A stretch of DNA of 64,000 nt from positions 1-64,000 of the forward strand of contig DASYHP010000026.1 in the NCBI GenBank assembly GCA_035998495.1, read 5' to 3'. Under the pieces are notes generated by a model. That model saw only the letters and a program-made list of their open reading frames with translations. It did not search any database and was not told where the DNA came from. The first letter of the stretch is position 1, and each line of letters opens with the position of its first letter. Below are positions 16,014 through 22,939 of this stretch, piece by piece. The stretch comes from Mesorhizobium_B sp035998495 (GTDB lineage Bacteria; Pseudomonadota; Alphaproteobacteria; Rhizobiales; Rhizobiaceae). Both the position numbers and the translations under genes were made by a program.

Positions 16014-17554
16014 GCGGCGATGGGCGCGCCGCCCTCCGCCGTGCGCCGGGCCACGAAGTCGGTGATCGCCTCCGCGCGGGCCGGATGGGCGAAGGGCGGC
16101 TCGAAGTTCTCGAGGACCTTCTTCCAGATCAGGTTGGCGCGCATGGTGGCCGTGCGCGCGCCGTCCTCCGACCACTGGCCGAAATTGCGCCAGTCGGACA
16201 CGAGTGGGCTGTAGAAGGCGCGCTGATAGCGCTCCATCGTATGCTGGGCGGCGAAGAAGTGGCCGCCGGGCTGCACCTCGGCGATGGCCTCGAACACGCC
16301 GTCGAGCTCCAGATCGGACTGCTGAAGCACTTCCGCGAAGACCTGGAGCATTTCCACGTCCAGGATGAACTTTTCCAGCGAGGCGGCGAGCCCGCTTTCG
16401 AGCCAGCCCGCGGCATGGATCATCATGTTGACGCCGGCCAGCACGGAGCCCCAGGCCGAATTCAGGAACTCGTAGGCCGACTGGGCGTCCGGGGTGTTGG
16501 AGGCGGTCGCCGCCGAACCCCGCCAGGGCAGGCCGACATGGCGCGCGAGCTGGCCCGCGCCGAAGGCCGCGCGCACGAATTCGGGCGTGCCGAAGGCGGG
16601 CGAGCCCGAGCGCATGTCCACGTTGGACGTGAACGAGCCATAGACCACCGGCGCGCCGGGCCGCACGATCTGCGACAGCACCACGCCCGACAGCGCCTCC
16701 GCGTGCTGGAGCGTCAGCGCCCCGCCGATGGTCACGGGGGCCATCGCGCCGGCCAGCGTGAAGGGCGTGATGACGGAGGCTTGCCCCGCCCTGGCGAAGT
16801 CGATGATACCCTGACACATTGGATAATCGAGCTGGCGCGGCGAGTTGGTGTTGATGACGGTGAAGCACCAGGCCCGCGTTTCGAAGTCGTGCTCGCTCAA
16901 GCCCCGGCCGATGCGGATCAGTTCGAACACATCCTCCGTCTGCGCCGTGCCGCGGGCATAGGCGAACAGCGGCTTGTCGCTGAGCAGGAGCTGGCTTTCG
17001 AGTTGCTTCAGGTGCCGCGTTTCGATCGGCACGTCCTGCGGCTCGACGCTCGATCCCAGCACATGCAGCACCTCGAAATGCTGCGAAAGCTTCAGGAAGG
17101 CCTGCATGTCGGCGAGCGTGCCGGCCCGCTTGCCCCGGTCGATGTCGGTCACGTTGGGCGGGCCGCCCACGCAGAGGAAGGCGAGATTGTCGCCGCCGAT
17201 CGGCACGCTGCGCTCGGGGCTCGCGCCGGCGAGCCAAAAGGTGTGGGGCGCGGTCGAAAGCGCCTCGGCCACCAGCCCGCGATCGATGAAGACCATCTGC
17301 TCGGCGCGATTCACCTTCGCCCCGGCCCGGGCGAAATAATCCAGCGCCTGCGGGTTCAGGACCTTGATGCCGAGCTTTTCGAGCACGCGGAGCGCCGTCT
17401 CGTGGATCTGCGCGATCTGGTCGTCCGAAAAGCTCTTTTGCCGGCCCAGCGTGTTGGTGAGGCGGCGATAGCTTGGTTTGCCTGGAAACACGCCCGTGTC
17501 CGTTGCCGCGCGCCGCCCCCGCCGGCCGCCGCGTTCCCCCTGCTCCCCGATCAT
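16010..17554 (-). CDS. MttB-superfamily methyltransferase (non-pyrrolysine)
   Basis: This 514-residue protein of the trimethylamine methyltransferase superfamily (COG5598) is a TIM-barrel enzyme that demethylates quaternary or tertiary amines onto a corrinoid protein. The frame runs intact with no in-frame TAG, so it belongs to the non-pyrrolysine branch, which includes glycine-betaine methyltransferase MtgB. Conserved features include PQALDYFARAGAKV, AYARGTAQTED, CQGIIDFARAGQ and FGAGQLARHVGLPW. Its exact amine substrate is unknown. No corrinoid protein or reductive activase is in the window. Overlaps of 4 bases on both sides (rnd upstream, M20 downstream) fix it in an operon. Weak SD GGAAAGG precedes the start, and the leader of about 20 residues is basic and probably flexible. 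Confidence 0.88.
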   Translation of the reverse strand: MIGEQGERGGRRGRRAATDTGVFPGKPSYRRLTNTLGRQKSFSDDQIAQIHETALRVLEKLGIKVLNPQALDYFARAGAKVNRAEQMVFIDRGLVAEALSTAPHTFWLAGASPERSVPIGGDNLAFLCVGGPPNVTDIDRGKRAGTLADMQAFLKLSQHFEVLHVLGSSVEPQDVPIETRHLKQLESQLLLSDKPLFAYARGTAQTEDVFELIRIGRGLSEHDFETRAWCFTVINTNSPRQLDYPMCQGIIDFARAGQASVITPFTLAGAMAPVTIGGALTLQHAEALSGVVLSQIVRPGAPVVYGSFTSNVDMRSGSPAFGTPEFVRAAFGAGQLARHVGLPWRGSAATASNTPDAQSAYEFLNSAWGSVLAGVNMMIHAAGWLESGLAASLEKFILDVEMLQVFAEVLQQSDLELDGVFEAIAEVQPGGHFFAAQHTMERYQRAFYSPLVSDWRNFGQWSEDGARTATMRANLIWKKVLENFEPPFAHPARAEAITDFVARRTAEGGAPIAA

Positions 17555-18741
17555 CGTGACGCCTTTCCCCTCCCGGCATCCAAGTCGGCCGGTGATTCGA
17601 AAATAATGATACGCCGGTTGGAAAATTTTAGGGCCAGTTCGCCGCGCACGAGCCGCAGGGCCTTTTCGCCGAACACCTCGCGCCGCCAGCCATGCAAAGC
17701 GGGCACCTCGGCCTTCTCGCCTTCCGAGGCCAGCCGGTCGATGTCGTCGCCCGAGGCCAGCACCTTGGCGGCGACCTTTTCCTCCTCCGCCACCTGCCGA
17801 AGGAGCACTTTCAGGAGTTCCACCGCCGCGTTCGAGCCGTCCGAGCCCGGCGTTTGGCGCGGCAGGCGCGGAAGCTGGTCGCGGGGCAGGGCGAGCGCCG
17901 CGTTCACGGCCTCAAGCAGCGCGGCGGCCGCGGACGACCGCTCCCAGCCCTTCGGGATGGTGCGCAGCCGCGCGAGCGCCTCCGGCGTGGCCGGCTGCTG
18001 CTGCGCGACCTCGAACAAGGCCTCGTCCTTGATCACGCGCTGACGCGGCACGTTGCGTTCGCGCGCCTCGCGCTCGCGCCAGGCAGCGATGCTCTGGAGC
18101 ACGGCGAGCTCGATGGGTTTGCGCGCGCGCGTCTTGAGCCGCTTCCAGGCGTCTTCCGGGTGCGGGTCGTAGGTCTCGCGCGCGGTCAGCACCTCCATCT
18201 CCTGGTCGAGCCAATGGGCGCGGTTCTCGCGCGCCAGCTCCGCGGAAAGGGCGCGATAGACGTCGATCAGGTGCGTCACGTCGGCCAGCGCATAGGCGAG
18301 CTGCTTTTCCGACAAGGGCCGGTGCCGCCAGTCGGTGAAGCGGGAGGTCTTGTCGATATGCTCGCCAGTGATGCGGCTCACGAGCTGGTCATAGGAGACG
18401 CTTTCGCCGAAGCCGCAGACCATGGCCGCCACTTGGCTGTCGAACACGGGATGCGGGATCAGCCGGCCTAAGTGGAAGATGATCTCAATGTCCTGCCGCG
18501 CGGCGTGAAAGACCTTCAGCACGCGCTCGTCGCCCATCAGCTCGAAGAAGGGTTGGAGGCTGATGCCGGGCGCGAGCGGGTCCACGAGCGCGGTGGTGTC
18601 CGGGGACGCCATCTGGATCAGGCACAATTCCGGCCAGAAGGTGGTTTCGCGGATGAACTCGGTGTCCACCGTCACGAAAGGCGAGCGGCGGAGGCTTTCA
18701 ACTGTTTCGGCGAGCTCGCTCGTTGTGGAGATGACGTGCAT
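17551..18741 (-). CDS. rnd: Ribonuclease D
   Basis: This 396-residue 3'-5' exoribonuclease acts on tRNA precursors. The N-terminal DEDD nuclease domain shows the first catalytic pair in VTVDTEFIRE near residue 24, FHAARQDIEI near 79-88, and the third motif YALADVTHLIDVY near 145-157. An HRDC domain follows, with WREREARERNVPRQRVIKDEAL. I chose the ATG at 18741; a longer frame upstream would add non-homologous sequence. The ATG of the MttB-like gene overlaps its stop, which is an unusual partnership. It is divergent from aspS, with a 227-bp gap. Confidence 0.92.
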   Translation of the reverse strand: MHVISTTSELAETVESLRRSPFVTVDTEFIRETTFWPELCLIQMASPDTTALVDPLAPGISLQPFFELMGDERVLKVFHAARQDIEIIFHLGRLIPHPVFDSQVAAMVCGFGESVSYDQLVSRITGEHIDKTSRFTDWRHRPLSEKQLAYALADVTHLIDVYRALSAELARENRAHWLDQEMEVLTARETYDPHPEDAWKRLKTRARKPIELAVLQSIAAWREREARERNVPRQRVIKDEALFEVAQQQPATPEALARLRTIPKGWERSSAAAALLEAVNAALALPRDQLPRLPRQTPGSDGSNAAVELLKVLLRQVAEEEKVAAKVLASGDDIDRLASEGEKAEVPALHGWRREVFGEKALRLVRGELALKFSNRRIIIFESPADLDAGRGKASR

Positions 18742-18864
18742 TTGGGCCTTAGGCGAAGAAGGGGTTGAGCTTCCTTTGCCGGGCGCGGACCTCGCGTCAA
18801 GGCGCATGGGAAACAATGCAAGGGCAGCGTCTCGGTCGTTGTCCGGCGCTGTCGGTCGCCAAAC

Positions 18865-18893
18865 TTGACAAAGCTGGGAGCCCGTGCGCCTTT
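18865..18893 (+). promoter_or_regulatory. Possible promoter for aspS
   Basis: A perfect -35 hexamer TTGACA (18865-18870, in CTTGACA context) lies 76 bases upstream of the aspS ATG. The hexamer at the 17-base spacing is GCCTTT, a poor -10. The 18742-18968 gap separates the divergent rnd and aspS and must hold both promoters. I see no hairpin or leader peptide in it. Confidence 0.35.
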
Positions 18894-18968
18894 CCGCGCG
18901 ATTTTTGAGCCGGGCGCACCGTTGGGCCGCACCCTGCCGCAACCCTGCGACCAACCGAGACCTTCCCC

Positions 18969-20759
18969 ATGCACCCCTATCGCAGCCACACCTGCGCCCA
19001 ACTCCGCAAGACCGATGTCGGCCAGACCGTGCGCCTGTCGGGCTGGGTGCATCGCGTGCGCGACCATGGCGGGCTGCTCTTCATCGACCTGCGCGACCAT
19101 TACGGCCTCACCCAGATCGTAGCCGACCCGGACTCGCCGGCGTTCAAGACGGCAGAGACCGTGCGCGGCGAATGGGTGATCCGTGTGGACGGCGAGGTGA
19201 AAGCGCGGCTGCCCGAGACGGTGAACGCCAATCTGCCCACCGGCGAGGTGGAAGTGTTCGCGCGCGACATGGAGGTGCTTTCGGCCTCGAAGGAACTGCC
19301 GCTGCCCGTGTTCGGCGAGCCCGACTACCCCGAGGACATCCGGCTCAAATACCGCTTCCTCGACCTGCGCCGCGAGACGCTGCACAAGAACATCGTCGCG
19401 CGCGCAAAGATCATCGCCGAGATGCGCCGTCGCATGGCGGAGGCCGGCTTCACCGAATATTCGACGCCGATCCTGACGGCCTCGTCGCCTGAGGGCGCGC
19501 GCGACTTCCTCGTGCCGTCGCGCATCCATCCCGGTAATTTCTACGCGCTGCCCCAGGCCCCGCAGATCTACAAGCAGCTCATCATGGTGTCGGGCTTCGA
19601 CCGCTACTTTCAGATCGCGCCCTGCTTCCGCGACGAGGACCCGCGCGCCGATCGCCTGCCCGGCGAGTTCTACCAGCTCGACCTCGAGATGAGTTTTGTC
19701 GAGCAGGAGGACGTGTTCGCCACCATGGAGCCGGTGCTGCGCGGCGTGTTTGAGGCGTTTGCGGACGGCAAGCCGGTGACGCAGGAGTTCCGGCGCATTC
19801 CCTACGACGAGGCGCTCAGGAAATACGGCTCAGACAAGCCGGACCTGCGCAACCCCATCGAGATGCAGGACGTGTCCGAGCATTTCCGCGGGTCCGGGTT
19901 CAAGGTGTTCGCCAGCATCCTGGCCAACGACCCGAAGGCGCAGGTCTGGGCCATTCCGGCCAAGACGGGCGGCAGCCGCGCCTTCTGCGACCGCATGAAT
20001 TCCTGGGCGCAAGGGGAGGGGCAGCCGGGCCTCGGCTATATTTTCTGGCGCAGCGAGGGTGAGGCGCTGGAAGGGGCGGGGCCGATCGCCAAGAACATCG
20101 GGCCGGAGCGCACGGACGCCATCCGCTCGCAGCTCGGCCTGTCGGACGGCGACGCGGCCTTCTTCGTGGCCGGCGACCCGGCCAAATTCTACAAGTTCGC
20201 GGGCGACGCGCGGACGAAGGCGGGCGAGGACCTGAACCTCGTGGACCGCGACCGCTTCGAGCTCTGCTGGATCGTGGACTTTCCCTTCTTCCAGTGGAAC
20301 GAGGAGGAGAAGAAGATCGACTTCGCCCACAACCCCTTCTCCATGCCGCAGGGCGGCATTGAGGCGCTGAACGGCCAGGACCCGCTGTCGATCAAGGCCT
20401 TCCAATACGATATGGTCTGCAACGGCTACGAGATCGCCTCCGGCGGCATCCGCAACCACCTGCCCGAGACCATGGTCAAGGCGTTCGAGATGGTGGGCCT
20501 CGACCGGCAGACGGTGGAAGACCGCTTCGGCGGCCTCTATCGCGCCTTCCAGTACGGCGCGCCGCCGCATGGCGGCATGGCGGCGGGCATCGACCGCGTG
20601 GTGATGCTGCTCGTCGGCGCGCGCAACCTGCGCGAAGTCACCATGTTCCCCATGAACCAGCAGGCCTACGACCTCTTGATGAACGCGCCCGCGCCGGCCA
20701 CGCCGCAGCAATTGCGCGAGCTGCAACTGCGCGTGATCCCCGCCAAGGGCGGCGCGTGA
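18969..20759 (+). CDS. aspS: Aspartyl-tRNA synthetase, non-discriminating type
   Basis: This 596-residue class II synthetase has an N-terminal OB anticodon-binding domain, then the catalytic core with motif 2 (FRDEDPRADRLPGEFYQLD) and motif 3 (GMAAGIDRVVMLL), plus a GAD insertion of bacterial type. It charges tRNA-Asp. In the OB domain the segment VRDHGGLLFID carries His33, where E. coli has Leu (RRRDLGSLIFID). His at this site is known from non-discriminating enzymes such as that of Pseudomonas, which also load tRNA-Asn with Asp for GatCAB amidation. The ATG at 18969 starts just before the MHPYRSHT family beginning. A pyroglutamyl peptidase gene overlaps its 3' end. Confidence 0.95.
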   Translation: MHPYRSHTCAQLRKTDVGQTVRLSGWVHRVRDHGGLLFIDLRDHYGLTQIVADPDSPAFKTAETVRGEWVIRVDGEVKARLPETVNANLPTGEVEVFARDMEVLSASKELPLPVFGEPDYPEDIRLKYRFLDLRRETLHKNIVARAKIIAEMRRRMAEAGFTEYSTPILTASSPEGARDFLVPSRIHPGNFYALPQAPQIYKQLIMVSGFDRYFQIAPCFRDEDPRADRLPGEFYQLDLEMSFVEQEDVFATMEPVLRGVFEAFADGKPVTQEFRRIPYDEALRKYGSDKPDLRNPIEMQDVSEHFRGSGFKVFASILANDPKAQVWAIPAKTGGSRAFCDRMNSWAQGEGQPGLGYIFWRSEGEALEGAGPIAKNIGPERTDAIRSQLGLSDGDAAFFVAGDPAKFYKFAGDARTKAGEDLNLVDRDRFELCWIVDFPFFQWNEEEKKIDFAHNPFSMPQGGIEALNGQDPLSIKAFQYDMVCNGYEIASGGIRNHLPETMVKAFEMVGLDRQTVEDRFGGLYRAFQYGAPPHGGMAAGIDRVVMLLVGARNLREVTMFPMNQQAYDLLMNAPAPATPQQLRELQLRVIPAKGGA

Positions 20760-21430
20760 GCGAAGGCGGAAGCCCCCGCATCCTCGTCACGGGCTTCGGT
20801 TCGTTCCCGGGCGTTCACCTGAACCCGACGGCCGCGCTGATCGAGTCGCTTCGCGTCGAGCCTCCGGCCCTGCCGCGGGGCGGAAAGCTGTTCTTCGACG
20901 TGCTCGACGTCGAATACCGGAGCCTGCCCGCCCGGCTGGAGATGCTCGGCCGCGAGGCCCAGCCCGACATCGCAATCCATTTCGGCGTGAGCGGCCGGGC
21001 GACCGGCTTCACCATCGAGCGCCGGGCGCAGAACCGCGTCTGCACCCAGAGGCCGGACCAGAGCGGCATTGTGCCGGCCGAAGCGGCCATCAGGCAAGGC
21101 TACGCTGACTGTTCCTCCAGCCTCCCCATCGAGCGCCTGGTGCAGGCGCTCGAAGAGCACGGGCTGCCGGCGAGCCTGTCGGACGACGCCGGCGATTATC
21201 TCTGCAACTTCCTGTTCTTCCTGTCGGGCGGGCGCCATTGCTCCGGCTTCTCGCCCGACATGACCGGCTTCGTCCATGTGCCCGCCTTCGGCGCGGCGCT
21301 GGCGGATGGTCGCGCGTTTGACCTTTCGCTGCTGCGCCGAGGCGCTGAGGTCATCATCGCAGCCTGGGCCGATCATTGGCTTGAGCAGCGCGCTCAAATG
21401 AAAAAGGCCGCGCCCGAAGGCACGGCCTGA
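20756..21430 (+). CDS. pcp: Pyroglutamyl-peptidase I-like cysteine peptidase (C15)
   Basis: This 224-residue peptidase C15 removes N-terminal pyroglutamate from peptides in the cytoplasm. The catalytic triad can be placed at Glu89 (IERRAQN), Cys150 (GDYLCNFLFF) and His174 (GFVHVP); N-terminal TGFGSFPGV and NPT are family-typical. The protein is about 10 residues longer than most Pcp. Start is a GTG at 20756, overlapping the aspS stop (GTGA), so translation is coupled. The pairing of a tRNA synthetase with Pcp has no obvious functional logic. A terminator hairpin overlaps its last codons. Confidence 0.88.
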   Translation: MSEGGSPRILVTGFGSFPGVHLNPTAALIESLRVEPPALPRGGKLFFDVLDVEYRSLPARLEMLGREAQPDIAIHFGVSGRATGFTIERRAQNRVCTQRPDQSGIVPAEAAIRQGYADCSSSLPIERLVQALEEHGLPASLSDDAGDYLCNFLFFLSGGRHCSGFSPDMTGFVHVPAFGAALADGRAFDLSLLRRGAEVIIAAWADHWLEQRAQMKKAAPEGTA

Positions 21431-21434
21431 TTTT
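21405..21434. terminator. Bidirectional hairpin terminator (pcp / exported protein)
   Basis: Stem AGGCCG/CGGCCT (21405-21410 with 21423-21428) around a 12-base loop, with AAAAA on the left and GATTTT on the right, so it can work in both directions. The left arm lies within the last codons of pcp. It separates pcp from the convergent gene ending at 21456. Confidence 0.65.
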
Positions 21435-21455
21435 CCGCTTTCCCGCTGGGGCAGC

Positions 21456-22760
21456 TTACTGCGCCTGCCCCTCGCCGCCTGCGTCGTCCGTGGTCGCACC
21501 ATCAGCCGGGGCCGCACCATCAGCCGGCGCGTCGTCCGTCCCGGAATCCTCCTCACCGGCTTGGTTGGCGGTGACGGTCAGGCCGAGCGAGCGCGTCAGC
21601 TCCAGCGGATTCGCGGTGGCGGCGGCCGCGATCTGCGAGAACGGGACGGGGGCCGCCGGCGCGGCGGAGATCTCAATGCTCTGCGGGTTGTCGAGGAACG
21701 TGTTCACCGCGCCCGTGATCTGCGTGGACAGCTCGGGGTTGCCCAACTGCGCCGTCAGGAAGGGCACCACAGCCTTGGCCTGGTTCTTGATGTCGTCGGG
21801 CGACACGTTCTGCTGCTTCGCGACATACTCGATGATCTTCTGCGTCAGCGAATCGTCTTCGAAGCGGATGGAGGCGCCGTCGAACACGACCTGCTGCATC
21901 AGCCCCAGCATGGCGAGACCCTGCGCCGAGTTGTCCGCGCCTTCCGGCTGCGCGGCCATCTGCTTCTGCAGCTCCTGCAGCGACTTCATGAAGTCGGCCG
22001 TGTAGCCGCCGAGGTCGAAGGTGACGCCCAGCGTGCCGGCGTTCTCCACCGTGAAGTCATACTGGTTGAGCGCGAGGTCGCCATCGGCCGGGTCCCACGC
22101 GCCGGCCATCTCGAAGAAGCCGTTCATCTGCGTGTAGCCGAGCTCGCTCAGAACGGCCTTGGTCTGCGGGTCCGGAACGGTGTCGAAGTTGATGGTGAAC
22201 CGTTCGGCCGCGCCGGAGAACTCGATGGGCTGGTTTCCATCCGGCGGCGTCAGCTCGACATGCAGGTCGGTCAGCGTGAACACTTCCGTATCGCCCTGGC
22301 GGATGGAGACGCTGCCGACATCGGCGGCCTCGTAGAGCACCAGGCTGGCGATCGGATCGGTCTCGCCCGCGGGCGGGATGCGCAGCCCCGTGATCGAGAT
22401 GGCGCTGGCTTCGACGGTCGTGCCTTCTTCCGCCTGGGAGAAGTTCGGGAAGGTCGCCGTTCCGACGCGGTAGCCGCCGTTCTGCTCCGTCACGTCGCTC
22501 AGCACCACGTCGCCCACGGCGAACGGGGTTGTCGCGGCCTCGCCCGAGCCGGCCGGCTCCTGAATCGTGACGCCCTGAAGCGTGAAGGTGGAGCCCTCCT
22601 GCTGGATTCCCGACCACGTGATGTTCACGCCCTGCTCGGCGAACACCTCCCTCAGGCGCTGCTCGAAGGCGGCGGCGTCCTGCGCGAGAGCCTGCGGCAG
22701 CGTGGCGGCCAGGATCAGGCCGGAAAAGGCCAGCCTGCGGAAGGTGCGATGGAGCGTCAT
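21456..22760 (-). CDS. Exported protein of unknown function, repetitive acidic C terminus
   Basis: This 434-residue protein has a clear Sec signal peptide: basic start MTLHRTFRR, hydrophobic core, and cleavage at ALAQD near residue 27. I do not recognise the mature part. It alternates beta-strand-rich stretches and looks like a periplasmic or outer-membrane-associated protein. The C-terminal 30 residues are low-complexity, rich in Ala, Asp and Gly, and contain a PADGA repeat coded by a 15-bp direct repeat (21495-21509, 21513-21527). AGGGGA precedes the ATG. It is divergent from parC with a 180-bp gap. Conserved hypotheticals of this layout occur in Hyphomicrobiales, but no function is known to me. 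Confidence 0.75.
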   Translation of the reverse strand: MTLHRTFRRLAFSGLILAATLPQALAQDAAAFEQRLREVFAEQGVNITWSGIQQEGSTFTLQGVTIQEPAGSGEAATTPFAVGDVVLSDVTEQNGGYRVGTATFPNFSQAEEGTTVEASAISITGLRIPPAGETDPIASLVLYEAADVGSVSIRQGDTEVFTLTDLHVELTPPDGNQPIEFSGAAERFTINFDTVPDPQTKAVLSELGYTQMNGFFEMAGAWDPADGDLALNQYDFTVENAGTLGVTFDLGGYTADFMKSLQELQKQMAAQPEGADNSAQGLAMLGLMQQVVFDGASIRFEDDSLTQKIIEYVAKQQNVSPDDIKNQAKAVVPFLTAQLGNPELSTQITGAVNTFLDNPQSIEISAAPAAPVPFSQIAAAATANPLELTRSLGLTVTANQAGEEDSGTDDAPADGAAPADGATTDDAGGEGQAQ

Positions 22761-22939
22761 GACCGAAGTCCCCTGTAGGTGTCTTATGTGTTGTTGCGGC
22801 ATCCGCGCGCTTCGTTCCCCACGAAACCGACCGCAAAATGGCGAGATCGGAACCTTTCCGCGAAAACCGCGGAAAAGGCAATCTGCGGAAGCCTTTCGCC
22901 GCACTTGCGAGGGGGCGGCAGGTTCATTAACTCCGGTTC

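Noticed and set aside
16010..17554. Possible pyrrolysine (in-frame TAG) in the MttB-like gene
   Set aside because: The frame is open from start to its TGA, and no amber codon lies inside, so it belongs to the non-pyrrolysine branch.
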